Shown: positions 43,964-53,496, counted from the stretch's first letter. The stretch: 64,000 nucleotides of DNA from Corynebacterium aurimucosum (GCF_030408555.1 NZ_CP047048.1:2294001-2358000), one strand, 5' to 3'. The notes: generated from the letters alone by a model not told the origin. Made by a program: numbers and translations.

Positions 43964-44587
43964 TTATTCAACGCCGTGTAGGACGACGGTCTCCACGCTG
44001 GAATCCTCTAGGAGATAGCGCAGGCCGACGATGCCGAGCGTTCCGGCGTCGAGAAGCTGGCGCGCAGCCGGCACGTCAGAAATGATCTGGGACACCGTCT
44101 GTGCGGTATTCTCGCGTTCGAAATCGGCCCGCTCCTCACGGCCATCGCGCTTGGCCACCATCGAGGCCGCGGCAACTTGCTCGATGATCGGGCGTTGCAG
44201 GCCCGTCGGCAGATCGCCGCCCGCCAGGAAGTCTGAGGCTGCACCCACCGCGCCGCAGGACTGATGGCCCATGACCACGAGCAGGTTGGCCTTGAGGTTT
44301 TCCAGGGCGTAGTCCAGCGAGGCCATCACCGCGCTGTCCAGGATGTGACCGGCGGTGCGGATGACGAAGGCATCGCCGAAACCAATGTTGAACACGTGCT
44401 CAATGGGCGCGCGGGAATCGGAACAGGCCAGCACGATCACGCGCGGGTCCTGGCCTTGGGTCAGGCCAGCGCGCAGCTTCGCGTCTTGATTTACGTCGAT
44501 GAGGTTACCCGTCACCAGTCGGTGGTTACCTTCCTGGAGGGCTTCCCACACCTTCTGCGGGTCTTGAGGGACATCTACTAAAGGCAT
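43964..44587 (-). CDS. bca: Beta-carbonic anhydrase
   Basis: 207 residues; interconverts CO2 and bicarbonate. Zinc ligands: Cys and Asp/Arg dyad in LACSDSRAPIEHVF (about 54), His/Cys in MGHQSCGAVGAA (about 107). VIRTAGHIL is the usual strand. TAGACT ends 7 nt before ATG 44587, implying a leaderless mRNA. Divergent from mutY, as in C. glutamicum. Confidence 0.95.
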   Translation of the reverse strand: MPLVDVPQDPQKVWEALQEGNHRLVTGNLIDVNQDAKLRAGLTQGQDPRVIVLACSDSRAPIEHVFNIGFGDAFVIRTAGHILDSAVMASLDYALENLKANLLVVMGHQSCGAVGAASDFLAGGDLPTGLQRPIIEQVAAASMVAKRDGREERADFERENTAQTVSQIISDVPAARQLLDAGTLGIVGLRYLLEDSSVETVVLHGVE

Positions 44588-44628
44588 GTTTCTTAGTCTA
44601 GACCCCGCCGCCCTACACTGAGGTGCCT

Positions 44629-45489
44629 ATGGATACCCAAGCTGTCGTGGAATGGTTCGATGCCCATGAGCGCCCCCTACCGTGGCGCGAGCCAGGGACC
44701 TCGGCGTGGGGTGTGCTCTTAAGCGAGGTCATGAGCCAGCAAACACCCGTCGCGCGCGTCGCCCCGCAGTGGAAGGAGTGGATGCGCCGCTGGCCTACCC
44801 CACAGGACCTTGCGGCGGCCTCCAAGGCGGATGTCCTGCGCGCGTGGGGCAAGCTGGGCTACCCGCGCCGCGCACTGCGCTTATGGGAGTGCGCGAAGAA
44901 GATTGGTGAGGGGGAGGTCCCGGGGGACGTCGACAAGCTTTTGGCGTTACCGGGGATTGGTGAGTACACCGCCCGTGCTGTGGCCTGTTTCCATTTTGGC
45001 CACAACGTTCCGGTGGTGGATACCAACGTCCGCCGCGTGTATGCCCGCGCCGAGGAGGGGCGCTTCTTCGCCCCGACGCCCGCGAAACGCGAATTAGCAC
45101 AGGTAGAAGCTTTGCTTCCGGAAGAGAACGGCCCGCGTTTTTCGGCCGCACTCATGGAACTCGGTGCCTTGGTGTGCACGGCCAAGAACCCGGACTGTGC
45201 CGCCTGCCCCATTAAGGCCTCGTGCGCCTGGCAGCTCGCGGGCTGCCCAGAACCTAGTGCGGAGGAGACCGCGCGGGCTAGGAAACGCGTGCAAAAGTTC
45301 ACCGGCACGGACCGGCAGGTGCGGGGGCTGCTTCTCGACGTCCTCCGAGGCTCGCCCCACCCAGTTGCCCAAGCCGACCTGGATGCGGTATGGCCAGACG
45401 CGGCACAGCGCTCGCGCGCACAAGCCTCACTGCTCGAGGACGGGTTGATGGATGTCAACGACGAGGGTTTGTTCCATCTGCCGCACTAG
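44629..45489 (+). CDS. mutY: A/G-specific adenine DNA glycosylase
   Basis: 286 residues from ATG 44629. Helix-hairpin-helix LLALPGIGEYTARAVACFHFG (catalytic Asp in PVVDTNVRRVYAR) and EVMSQQTPVARV with the family Glu. 4Fe-4S ligands C-X6-C-X2-C-X5-C occur in CTAKNPDCAACPIKASC. The C-terminal NUDIX-like 8-oxoG domain is short compared with E. coli MutY. It removes adenine opposite 8-oxoguanine. The 3' end overlaps the convergent exporter gene by 35 nt. Confidence 0.92.
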   Translation: MDTQAVVEWFDAHERPLPWREPGTSAWGVLLSEVMSQQTPVARVAPQWKEWMRRWPTPQDLAAASKADVLRAWGKLGYPRRALRLWECAKKIGEGEVPGDVDKLLALPGIGEYTARAVACFHFGHNVPVVDTNVRRVYARAEEGRFFAPTPAKRELAQVEALLPEENGPRFSAALMELGALVCTAKNPDCAACPIKASCAWQLAGCPEPSAEETARARKRVQKFTGTDRQVRGLLLDVLRGSPHPVAQADLDAVWPDAAQRSRAQASLLEDGLMDVNDEGLFHLPH

Positions 45490-46771
45490 GCACGTGTGAG
45501 AAGTCGATGAGGTGGCCGAAGGTCCAATCGCGGTCGGTCAACAAGCGGGCGAGGATAAGCCCGCAACCGATGGCCGCCACGGCCATCGAGGCGGTGGCGA
45601 AGTTGCTCAACGCTTGGTCCATGTTGCCCACGTTGAGGTGATAGACGGTGCGGAACATGGAGGTGCCCGGGATCATGATGACGGACGCCGGCACCGTCGT
45701 GGTGATGCGCGGCAGGTGTGCGCGTGTGGAGGCCACCGCGCCCAAGAGCCCGACGATGAGACCGCCGGCGAAAGCGCCGACGTAGACCGTGGCCCCGACC
45801 GCGATGAGGAGCAGGCGTACGAGGTTGGCCACCGTTCCCACCGCGGCCGCCACGAGCACCATCCGGCGCGAGGAGTTAAAAAGGAACGCGAATCCGGAAA
45901 TGCCCAGGAAGCTGGCCGCCGCGGCGGCGAGGTACCACACGGGCGCATAGTCCGGGATTCCCGGTTCCGGGGTCAGCTCCGTGGTCCAGCTGATCAACGC
46001 CACGGTAAAGGTGGCGGCGGTGATCACTGTCAGTGCGTAGGTTAGTCGGGATAGCCCAGCCTCGAAGTCGAAGCGCGCGAGGTCAATGAGCGCGGAGAAC
46101 AACGGGAAGCCGGGAATGAGGAAAAGTACGGCGGCCACATAGCCCGAGGAAAACTCTGACGGGTCCGCCACCCCGGCGGCGGCTACGGCCTCGGTGGTGA
46201 AGAAGTACACGAGGCTAGCCACCGTTCCGGCCGCCACGATGCAGCCCAGCTGATGAACGTGCTTGCCGTGTAGGACCGCGCGGGTGAGCTGACCACAAAA
46301 AGCGGCGAGGGCCACCAGCAGAATCGCAAGCGGTGTGAAGAAGTTCAGGACCGCAAAAGAGGCGCACGCAATGGACGCCGCCGCGGCTAGGAGCCAGCGG
46401 TTCCACCGCTTGACCACCGTCGACTCGATGGAATCAAGCATCTCTGTAAGATCTTCGGCCGTAATGCCCGCGTACAGCTTGTGGTGGGTAAGGTCCTCCA
46501 GCGCCTCAATGCGGGAGGCGTCAACTGCCGGCGAATGCTGCTGGGCCACCACGGTGCGAAACTCGCGGCCGCGGTGAAACGTGCACGTTATCTGGGTGAC
46601 GCCAACGTTGGCGTCGAGCCGATCAAAGCCGAGCGCGCGGGCGGCACGTTTCATGCCGCGCAGCACGCGGTAGCCGGACGTTCCCGCGCCCATGAGCATC
46701 ATGCCTAGGCGCAGGACGACGTCCGCCTCGTACCCCATGCGGACATAGTCGCTGTTGGGGTGAGAAGTCAT
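45455..46771 (-). CDS. Second threonine/serine exporter (ThrE) family protein
   Basis: 438 residues from ATG 46771. Soluble N-terminal domain (about 1-125; MLMGAGTSGYRVLRGMKRAARALG and VTQITCTFHRG resemble DUF1212) followed by about 10 TM helices, including FLIPGFPLFSALIDLARFD and PASVIMIPGTSMFRTVYHL. Same architecture as ThrE but more diverged from C. glutamicum ThrE than the copy at 24 kb. It is coupled to the small DUF4236 gene upstream (TAATG overlap). Substrate unproven. Confidence 0.82.
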   Translation of the reverse strand: MTSHPNSDYVRMGYEADVVLRLGMMLMGAGTSGYRVLRGMKRAARALGFDRLDANVGVTQITCTFHRGREFRTVVAQQHSPAVDASRIEALEDLTHHKLYAGITAEDLTEMLDSIESTVVKRWNRWLLAAAASIACASFAVLNFFTPLAILLVALAAFCGQLTRAVLHGKHVHQLGCIVAAGTVASLVYFFTTEAVAAAGVADPSEFSSGYVAAVLFLIPGFPLFSALIDLARFDFEAGLSRLTYALTVITAATFTVALISWTTELTPEPGIPDYAPVWYLAAAAASFLGISGFAFLFNSSRRMVLVAAAVGTVANLVRLLLIAVGATVYVGAFAGGLIVGLLGAVASTRAHLPRITTTVPASVIMIPGTSMFRTVYHLNVGNMDQALSNFATASMAVAAIGCGLILARLLTDRDWTFGHLIDFSHVPSAADGTNPRR

Positions 46772-46941
46772 TAGCGCCAGCGTCCCCGGAAATTCAGTCC
46801 GCCGGGCAGGTTGACCCACATGCCGCCGCGGGAGTTAAAGGTCACGGGGCCGACCTTCGTCGACATCGACGCACCGGAACCGGAAACGTTAATCCAGCTA
46901 TTCTTTCCGGTCTTCTTGCGCTTGCGAAAATAGATTCCCAT
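46771..46941 (-). CDS. DUF4236-like small protein
   Basis: 56 residues (MGIYFRKRKKTGKNSWIN...). The start MGIYFRKRKK, the Gly/Ser turn GSGASMSTKVGPVTFN and the short beta-rich pattern are typical of DUF4236 proteins, whose role is unknown. The TAA stop shares its last A with the ATG of the exporter gene, so translation of the two is coupled. Confidence 0.75.
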   Translation of the reverse strand: MGIYFRKRKKTGKNSWINVSGSGASMSTKVGPVTFNSRGGMWVNLPGGLNFRGRWR

Positions 46942-47030
46942 GCGCGCTAGCTTAGCGCAGCGAAGCCGCTGCGCACCGGCGACAGAGCGATTACCCTTAC
47001 GGCACGAATCTGATCTCTCCTCGCGCACTC

Positions 47031-47111
47031 GTGGCGGCCCTCGCGCTCGCGGCTACCGCACTGGCACCCGCAGTGGCATCGGCGGCGCCCACCAACTGCC
47101 AGGCTCCCTAA
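47031..47111 (+). other. Signal-peptide-like coding remnant
   Basis: From GTG 47031 the frame reads VAALALAATALAPAVASAAP then TNCQAP and stop. This is a convincing Sec signal peptide with almost no mature protein, and the frame stays open upstream (LISPRAL). Either the stump of a deleted secreted-protein gene or a secreted micropeptide. No promoter or ribosome site is evident. Confidence 0.4.
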
Positions 47112-47114
47112 GCC

Positions 47115-47948
47115 CTAGTGCAGACCGTCCAGGGATGAAAATGGCTCCTCTGCCTCGATGTCATGCAGGGGCACGCGTACCCAAGGCGAATCACTGTGTG
47201 CGAGCAACTCGGTGAGCCGTTGCGATTGATCCTTCATCGCAGCGGCGACGTCGGGCTCACCGTCACTTGCCCAGATCATTCGACCCCACCAGAAGCTTGC
47301 GGCTACGTCAGCCCACGACACGAAGTAGCGCTGCAGGGCCGCCACGGCCTTATCTGAAATCTGAAGGAACTCTTCTGGAGAGATCCAACCCAGCTCCGTT
47401 GCCGGACCACCAACGTTGTGAATTCGGATTATGTCCCATGCGCGAGTCGTGGCGGGCAATGCCGGAGCTGCTGCTTTGGCAAAGCCCTCCGAACGCAACA
47501 TCCTTACGAGGTAGCGGAACTTATGTTCTCCACGACGCGGATCCGCGCCTTGGGCAACAAAGAAGTCTTTAAGGAACTCGACCTTTTCCTCCACTTCCGC
47601 ATCTAGCTCGCGCTCGGGGACGTCCTTCACGGCGTATGCGAGCGGTAAAATAAAGTCATTTTCCACGTGCTGACTGCCTTCGAGCAACACGTCAATAGCC
47701 TGGTGCGCTTCCTGTGCACCAGTGACCCCCCAGTTTTGCTCGAGAGATGCTTTGTAGTACTTGGCCGTCCTTGCATTGATGTCCTCAACCCCTAGCGGAG
47801 TCGCAAACGCCTTATTGCTCTTGTATATCATTCCCCAAGAGTGGCGGCGCACTTCATCTTTGCTCGGCGCCGGTTCCGGCCACGGGAACTTTGTAAGGCG
47901 GTAGATCCAAGTATCATCAAACTTTGCTGGCGTGAACGTTGAGCTCAT
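47115..47948 (-). CDS. DUF1266-like protein
   Basis: 277 residues from ATG 47948 (MSSTFTPAKFDD). Mostly helical; the segments RAWDIIRIHNVGG, GWISPEEFLQIS, and VSWADVAASFWWGRMIWAS followed by an RLTELL stretch resemble the DUF1266 family of uncharacterised bacterial proteins. No signal peptide or TM. TACTTT ends 8 nt before the start. Divergent from the following two-gene unit, 133 bp away. Role unknown. Confidence 0.65.
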   Translation of the reverse strand: MSSTFTPAKFDDTWIYRLTKFPWPEPAPSKDEVRRHSWGMIYKSNKAFATPLGVEDINARTAKYYKASLEQNWGVTGAQEAHQAIDVLLEGSQHVENDFILPLAYAVKDVPERELDAEVEEKVEFLKDFFVAQGADPRRGEHKFRYLVRMLRSEGFAKAAAPALPATTRAWDIIRIHNVGGPATELGWISPEEFLQISDKAVAALQRYFVSWADVAASFWWGRMIWASDGEPDVAAAMKDQSQRLTELLAHSDSPWVRVPLHDIEAEEPFSSLDGLH

Positions 47949-48081
47949 ATCTTCACAAAGTACCGAGGTTCCCAACGTGGATCCGTGGCGCCCCCTCCGT
48001 CACCCCTATGTTGGGGAGTGACGGACGCCATATCGCAGCACACACAGTCATCATTTTTGATGTGTTGTTAGTCTCGTGTGC

Positions 48082-48642
48082 ATGACAGGACCCCAAATTG
48101 CATTGACAGACCGGCCAGATCTCGGCGCCGCGCTTAAACGTGCTGGTGATTCCGAGATTGTGCACACTGCCGCCGCAGCCGTTGTGGAAGGCCTTGGTGT
48201 CGACGAGATTGTCTTGGAAGCCGCCCCCACGAAAGCAAGCGGGGTGGATGGTGCCGCGTTTGTCACCAACCGTAGGATCCTCGTGACCGCCGATAAGAAG
48301 GATCCATCTCATTTTGAGTTCCTTGAACTGGACAGCCTCGGCAACGTCACAGTTCTGCCCTACAAGGGTGGCTGGACCGTCGTGGCTCAGCTCTACAGCA
48401 CCTACAAAGTGTGGAGCGGGTTCACGGAGAAGGCCGCGCGTCGCGTGCAGTTTGCCGCCCAGTGGGCCCTGACCGCAGGCCGGGAGGCACGAACGGAGGC
48501 CTCGCGCGCGGTGTCTTCGGAAGAACTTTTTAAGCGATGGAAAGAAAACAAGCACCGTCTCAATCGCAACAGCGTGGAAGAGCGCGTTGCGTCGATGCAC
48601 TCCCTGTATTCCGACATTGATTCACGGTGGTGGACTGAATAA
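48082..48642 (+). CDS. Unknown cytoplasmic protein, possible PH/GRAM-like fold
   Basis: 186 residues. The start ATG 48082 is preferred to GTG 48076 because TAGTCT (48069-48074) ends 7 nt before it. The middle part (GAAFVTNRRILVTADKKD; HFEFLELDSLGNVTVLPYKGGW) has the pattern of bacterial PH-like domains, where a strand beginning VTNRRIL is common. The C-terminal half is a charged helix (about 120-175). No TM. Its stop overlaps the next start (TAATG at 48642). Function unknown. Confidence 0.6.
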   Translation: MTGPQIALTDRPDLGAALKRAGDSEIVHTAAAAVVEGLGVDEIVLEAAPTKASGVDGAAFVTNRRILVTADKKDPSHFEFLELDSLGNVTVLPYKGGWTVVAQLYSTYKVWSGFTEKAARRVQFAAQWALTAGREARTEASRAVSSEELFKRWKENKHRLNRNSVEERVASMHSLYSDIDSRWWTE

Positions 48643-49505
48643 TGAGCAGACTTGCATACCCGGGTTCGCCCGACCACTTTAACGGGGCAGAAGACACCTC
48701 ACACATCGAAGAAGGCCAGATAATTGCGGATAATGGCTATCGCCATTTCATCAAGCACGGCTCACCACTAGACGCCGGCACGTCTCCGAAGAGCGCCTCG
48801 GGCACCGCCTCACCCTCGTCGAACCCCACCGCGGGAACCACAGGCACCCACTCCAATGACTCAAAGCAGGGTCTCAGCGTTAAGAAGCAGCTGTTGCTCC
48901 TCCCGCTCGTGATCGCGGTCATCGTGGTGGTAGCGATTGGCTACGTTGCACTTAAAGACGCGCTCTTTGGTGATAAATCAGAGGATTCGGCTGCTCCCGA
49001 ACAACCGGCCGCTGAGGCACCTGCCGATTCTGGGGCTTCCAACGGTGGCGCTACCGGCGCGACCGGTGGAGCAACCACTGGCGACACTCAAAGTGGCCTC
49101 ACCCCTGCTGACCAAGCACCCGAGCCGATTACTGACTTCGTGGAGGCTTGCACGGATTATGAAGTGGTGTTCAGCTACTACGGCGCGGATAACTCCCCTG
49201 CCCCAGAAGCAATGGGCACCAACTGCTCCGTGGATACGACGAAAGCACCTGAGGTTGGTTACGTGGTCTTCACCGATGACCCTGCCGCCACCGCCGCCGT
49301 TCGTGACGGCAAGCCCGTCCTAGACGGCATTGAGATTCCGGCAGAATCAACGCGTGGCTCCACATTCAAAGCACAGCGAGTCGAGTCCCTCATCACTGTT
49401 CAGGAAATCCTCCCAGATGATAAGGGAATCGTTGAGTACATGATCAAAAATAATGACCCTGAGGTGGCAAAGAAAGCTCTGGTAGACCTCGGCGTGGCCA
49501 AGTAG
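48642..49505 (+). CDS. Single-pass membrane protein with extracytoplasmic domain, unknown
   Basis: 287 residues. Cytoplasmic N-terminus (about 1-85, Ser/Thr/Gly-rich), TM helix about 88-108 (LLLLPLVIAVIVVVAIGYVAL), an Ala/Gly-rich linker (about 115-160), and an extracytoplasmic domain with one Cys pair (FVEACTDYE, GTNCSVD). ATG 48642 is coupled to the preceding gene. No family recognised. The cytoplasmic PH-like neighbour and the DUF1266 gene make a small module not seen in C. glutamicum at this locus as far as I recall. Confidence 0.65.
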   Translation: MSRLAYPGSPDHFNGAEDTSHIEEGQIIADNGYRHFIKHGSPLDAGTSPKSASGTASPSSNPTAGTTGTHSNDSKQGLSVKKQLLLLPLVIAVIVVVAIGYVALKDALFGDKSEDSAAPEQPAAEAPADSGASNGGATGATGGATTGDTQSGLTPADQAPEPITDFVEACTDYEVVFSYYGADNSPAPEAMGTNCSVDTTKAPEVGYVVFTDDPAATAAVRDGKPVLDGIEIPAESTRGSTFKAQRVESLITVQEILPDDKGIVEYMIKNNDPEVAKKALVDLGVAK

Positions 49506-49547
49506 AGCTAGAACGCGCACTTCTACCCGCCGCCTTCTGTTTTCATT

Positions 49548-49579
49548 TTATTGTCAATAAGAGTCGGTGGTGATAAGCT
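49548..49579 (+). promoter_or_regulatory. Promoter and palindromic operator of the CDF exporter
   Basis: TTGTCA (49551-49556), 17-bp spacer, TAAGCT (49574-49579), ending 6 nt before ATG 49586. TTATTG-T-CAATAA (49548-49560) is a perfect palindrome over the -35, well placed for a repressor. Confidence 0.6.
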
Positions 49580-49585
49580 GAGTGC

Positions 49586-50476
49586 ATGGCACACGAGCAC
49601 CACGACCACGATCACTCCGGCACACCGCTACGCGCACTCCTCATAGCGCTGAGCATTACCGGCACCGTCTTCTTCGCGGAGCTGATCGGCGGCTGGTTGG
49701 CGGGCTCAATGGCGCTGATGGCCGATGCGATGCACATGCTTTCCGACGCCGCCGGGCTCATCATTGCGGTGATTGCGGTGTTGATTGGGCGTCGACAAGC
49801 ATCAGCCCAGGCCACATACGGCTACCGGCGAGTGGAGGTGCTTGCGGCGCTGGCAAATGCGGTGATGGTGCTGGCGATCTCGGTGTGGATTGTCGTCGAA
49901 GCGGTGCGCCGCCTACAGAACCCGGCCGAGGTGCAGGGCGAGGCAATGCTGATCATCGCGGGCATCGGTCTCGTGGCGAATGCACTGTCGGCGTGGGTGC
50001 TCCACCGGCACCGCGAATCCTCAATTAACGTGGAGGGCGCGTTCTTGCACGTGCTGGTGGATTTGCTCGGCTCGGTCGCCGTGATTGTGGCGGGCATCGT
50101 GGTGCTGACCACGGGGTTTGTGGCGGCGGACGTGATCGCCTCCCTCGTGATCGCGGCGATGGTGCTGCCGCGCGCCTGGCAGCTCATGCGGTTGTCGGCG
50201 AGCGTGCTGCTCGAGCAGGTTCCGGCGGGCTTCGACGCCAGCGTGATCGAGCCCGCGCTGCGGCAGGTCGAGGGCGTTGCCGATATCCATGACCTGCACC
50301 TGTGGAGCCTGGATGGTGTAAACGTGCTCACGACCGTGCACATCGTGCGCGACGGCACCGTCGACACCGGCCCACTGTTGGATGCCGCCCAGCAGGCTCT
50401 GCGTGAACACGGCATCGAGCACTCCACCATCCAGATCGAACACCCGGAGCACGAATCCCACGAGACCGTGTGCTGA
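49586..50476 (+). CDS. CDF-family zinc/divalent cation exporter (CzcD/ZitB type)
   Basis: 296 residues. His-rich N-terminus (MAHEHHDHDH), six TM helices (about 18-205) with the transport-site motifs ADAMHMLSDAAG (TM2, HxxxD) and HVLVDLLGSVAV (TM5, HxxxD), and a cytoplasmic C-terminal domain (VEGVADIHDLHLWSLDG). The HD pairs predict zinc specificity. Proton-coupled efflux of zinc from the cytoplasm. No metal sensor gene adjoins it. Confidence 0.92.
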   Translation: MAHEHHDHDHSGTPLRALLIALSITGTVFFAELIGGWLAGSMALMADAMHMLSDAAGLIIAVIAVLIGRRQASAQATYGYRRVEVLAALANAVMVLAISVWIVVEAVRRLQNPAEVQGEAMLIIAGIGLVANALSAWVLHRHRESSINVEGAFLHVLVDLLGSVAVIVAGIVVLTTGFVAADVIASLVIAAMVLPRAWQLMRLSASVLLEQVPAGFDASVIEPALRQVEGVADIHDLHLWSLDGVNVLTTVHIVRDGTVDTGPLLDAAQQALREHGIEHSTIQIEHPEHESHETVC

Positions 50477-50526
50477 TTCCTTTTTATTAGTCGGTGGGAT
50501 AGCCCACCCACCGGTCACACAAAGAA

Positions 50527-50565
50527 AGCCCCGATCCGCACGAAGTTCACATGCGGTTCGGGGCT
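50527..50565. terminator. Hairpin terminator between CDF gene and clpC
   Basis: AGCCCCGATCCGCA and TGCGGTTCGGGGCT form a nearly perfect 14-nt stem around an 11-nt loop; T-rich on the minus-strand exit (clpC side). Confidence 0.75.
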
Positions 50566-50602
50566 ATTCCTTATGGACCCAGTGTGGGTCCCGAGTCAGT
50601 GC

Positions 50603-53380
50603 TTAGAGCGGCTGGCCAGCACCGGCACCTGCCGGCGGCGGGTTGCCGTCATCACCATCATCGTTGTGGGATTCCTCAGCGGAGTCGCTACCTGACTCGT
50701 CGAGGACGTCCGGGGTGACAGTGTCGGGGCCATCGGAGTCTGGGCCGTGAGTTTCGGCGTCGATTTCGGTGGCCAGTTCCTCATCGGCCTCACGCACGGC
50801 GGTCTCCTCGAGATCCTTGTCGAAGGTGTCCTCCGGCAGTGGGCGCGGACGCGGGGTGAAGGTGAAGGTGGCAGAAGAGTTGTCCTTGGACTCGCCGTCC
50901 CAGCCTTCAACGTCCACGGTGATGATTTCGCCCGCACCGATTTCGCCGAAGAGGATCTTCTCGGAGAGCTGATCCTCAATCTCGCGCTGGATGGTGCGGC
51001 GCAGCGGACGAGCACCCAAGACCGGGTCGAAGCCGCGCTGAGCCAGCAGATCCTTGGCCTTCTGGGTGAGCTCAATGCCCATGTCACGCTCGGAAAGCTG
51101 CTTCTCCACGCGGGCGATGAGCAGCTCCACCATCTCGACGATCTGCTCCTGCGTGAGCTGGTGGAAGACCACAATCTCATCAATACGGTTCAGGAACTCA
51201 GGGCGGAAGTGCTTCTTCAGCTCGTCGTTGACCTTGTTCTTCATGCGCTCGTACTGCGCATCGGCGTCATTCTCCGAAGAGCCGGTAAAGCCCAGTCCCA
51301 CGGCCTTCGAGATGTCCTGGGTACCCAGGTTGGAGGTGAAAATGAGCACCGTGTTCTTGAAGTCCACCACGCGGCCCTGACCATCGGTCAGGCGGCCATC
51401 CTCCAACACCTGCAGAAGGGTGTTGTAGATCTCCTTGTGGGCCTTCTCGATCTCATCGAAGAGCACCACGGAGAAAGGCTTACGGCGAACCTTCTCGGTC
51501 AGCTGGCCGCCCTCTTCGTAACCAACGTAACCCGGAGGGGCACCGAAGAGGCGGGACGCGGTGAAGCGATCGTGGAACTCACCCATATCGATCTGGATGA
51601 GGTCATCATCCGAACCGAAGAGGAAGTTAGCCAAGGACTTCGACAGCTCCGTCTTACCCACACCGGACGGGCCAGCGAAGATGAAGGAACCAGAAGGACG
51701 ACGCGGGTCCTTCAGGCCAGCACGGGTGCGGCGGATGGCGCGGGAGACGGCCTTGACGGCATCGTCCTGGCCAATGATGCGCTTGTGCAGCTCCTCTTCC
51801 ATGTTGAGGAGGCGGTTGGATTCCTTCTCAGTAAGCTTGAGAACCGGAATACCGGTCCAGTGAGCGAGGACCTCTGCGATCTGCTCCTCACCAACCTCGG
51901 CGATTTCCTCCAAGTCACCGGAGCGCCACTGCTTCTCCTTCTCCGCACGCTCTTCACCGAGCTTGCGCTCCTTATCGCGCAAACCAGCGGCCTTTTCAAA
52001 GTCCTGCGCGTCAATCGCCGCTTCCTTTTCCTTGCGGACCTCGGCGATGCGGTCATCGACTTCACGCAGACCTTCCGGAGCGGTCATACGCTTAATACGC
52101 ATGCGGGCACCGGCCTCATCGAGGAGGTCGACAGCCTTATCCGGCAGGAAGCGGTCATTGATGTAGCGGTCAGACAGGGAGGCCGCTGCCTTCAGCGCCT
52201 CATCGGTGTAGGAGACACGGTGATGTGCCTCGTACTTATCGCGCAGACCCTTGAGGATGAGGATGGTGTCATCGAGGGAAGGCTCTTCCACCTTGACCGG
52301 CTGGAAGCGGCGCTCGAGAGCGGCATCCTTCTCAATGTGCTTGCGGTACTCATCCAGGGTGGTGGCACCGATGGTTTGCAGTTCGCCGCGAGCCAGCTTC
52401 GGCTTCAACAGCGAAGCGGCATCGATAGCGCCCTCGGCGGCACCGGCGCCGACCAGGGTGTGGATCTCATCGATGAAGAGGATGATGTCACCGCGCTGGT
52501 TAATCTCCTTGAGCACCTTCTTCAGGCGTTCCTCGAAGTCACCGCGGTAGCGCGAACCGGCCACCAGGGAGCCCAGGTCCAGCGAGTAGAGCTGCTTATC
52601 CTTAAGGGTCTCCGGGACCTTGCCGTTAACGATATCGAGGGCCAGACCTTCGACCACGGCGGTCTTACCCACGCCGGGCTCACCGATGAGCACCGGGTTA
52701 TTCTTCGTGCGGCGGGACAGCACCTGCATAATGCGCTCGATCTCAGAATCGCGGCCCACTACCGGGTCCAGCTTGCCATCACGCGCCGCCTGGGTGAGGT
52801 TGCGGCCGAACTGGTCCAGCACCAGGGAGTTGGAACGCTCACCGGAGCCGCCTGGGCCGCCACGTCCACCCTGGCCAGCGCCGGCACCGGCGCCCACCGG
52901 ACCTGCACCACCCTGGGACTGGTTGCCCTCTCCCTCGTTGCCCTCATAGCCGGAGAGCAGCTGGATAACCTGCTGGCGAACACGCGGCAAGTCAGCGCCC
53001 AACTTCGTCAGCACCTGGGCTGCTACGCCATCGCCCTCGCGGATGAGGCCAAGCAGTAGGAATTCGGTGCCGATGTACTTGTGGCCCATCTGAAGGCCCT
53101 CACGCAGGGAGAGCTCGAGGACCTTCTTGGCGCGCGGGGTGAAGGGGATGTGGCCGGTGTGCGGCTGAGAACCTTGACCAATAATCTCTTCCACCTCACG
53201 GCGGACATCCTCCAGCGAGATGCCCATGGACTCCAAGGCCTTGGCTGCTACACCTTCACCTTCGTGGATAAGTCCCAGGAGGATGTGCTCGGTGCCGATG
53301 TAATTGTGGTTGAGCATGCGTGCTTCCTCCTGCGCCAAAACGATGACGCGGCGAGCACGGTCAGTAAACCTCTCGAACAT
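50603..53380 (-). CDS. clpC: ATP-dependent Clp protease ATP-binding subunit ClpC
   Basis: 925-residue Hsp100 unfoldase that feeds ClpP. N-terminal double Clp-N repeat (about 1-145), AAA+ 1 with Walker [14 protein letters not shown] (about 213) and FIDEIHTL, a UVR/M-domain (about 420-460, [20 protein letters not shown]), AAA+ 2 with [12 protein letters not shown] (about 553), and the C-terminal small domain ([21 protein letters not shown]). The tail after about 845 is long and acidic, ending in Pro/Gly-rich [15 protein letters not shown] ClgR-type site lies upstream at 53497. Confidence 0.95.
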   Translation of the reverse strand: MFERFTDRARRVIVLAQEEARMLNHNYIGTEHILLGLIHEGEGVAAKALESMGISLEDVRREVEEIIGQGSQPHTGHIPFTPRAKKVLELSLREGLQMGHKYIGTEFLLLGLIREGDGVAAQVLTKLGADLPRVRQQVIQLLSGYEGNEGEGNQSQGGAGPVGAGAGAGQGGRGGPGGSGERSNSLVLDQFGRNLTQAARDGKLDPVVGRDSEIERIMQVLSRRTKNNPVLIGEPGVGKTAVVEGLALDIVNGKVPETLKDKQLYSLDLGSLVAGSRYRGDFEERLKKVLKEINQRGDIILFIDEIHTLVGAGAAEGAIDAASLLKPKLARGELQTIGATTLDEYRKHIEKDAALERRFQPVKVEEPSLDDTILILKGLRDKYEAHHRVSYTDEALKAAASLSDRYINDRFLPDKAVDLLDEAGARMRIKRMTAPEGLREVDDRIAEVRKEKEAAIDAQDFEKAAGLRDKERKLGEERAEKEKQWRSGDLEEIAEVGEEQIAEVLAHWTGIPVLKLTEKESNRLLNMEEELHKRIIGQDDAVKAVSRAIRRTRAGLKDPRRPSGSFIFAGPSGVGKTELSKSLANFLFGSDDDLIQIDMGEFHDRFTASRLFGAPPGYVGYEEGGQLTEKVRRKPFSVVLFDEIEKAHKEIYNTLLQVLEDGRLTDGQGRVVDFKNTVLIFTSNLGTQDISKAVGLGFTGSSENDADAQYERMKNKVNDELKKHFRPEFLNRIDEIVVFHQLTQEQIVEMVELLIARVEKQLSERDMGIELTQKAKDLLAQRGFDPVLGARPLRRTIQREIEDQLSEKILFGEIGAGEIITVDVEGWDGESKDNSSATFTFTPRPRPLPEDTFDKDLEETAVREADEELATEIDAETHGPDSDGPDTVTPDVLDESGSDSAEESHNDDGDDGNPPPAGAGAGQPL

Positions 53381-53496
53381 TACCTCTTACCTTTCGCTCT
53401 AAATGTGTCATCCACTCTAACGCGCGGGGAGGACACTCCATCCACGATTTCTCTCCCCCTCTTCCACTAAACCTACATTTCCGCAGGTAAAGGCAC

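Noticed and set aside
50747..53059. 770-residue open frame on the plus strand opposite clpC
   Set aside because: Entirely antisense to an intact ClpC; no recognisable domain; long antisense frames are common in GC-rich DNA.
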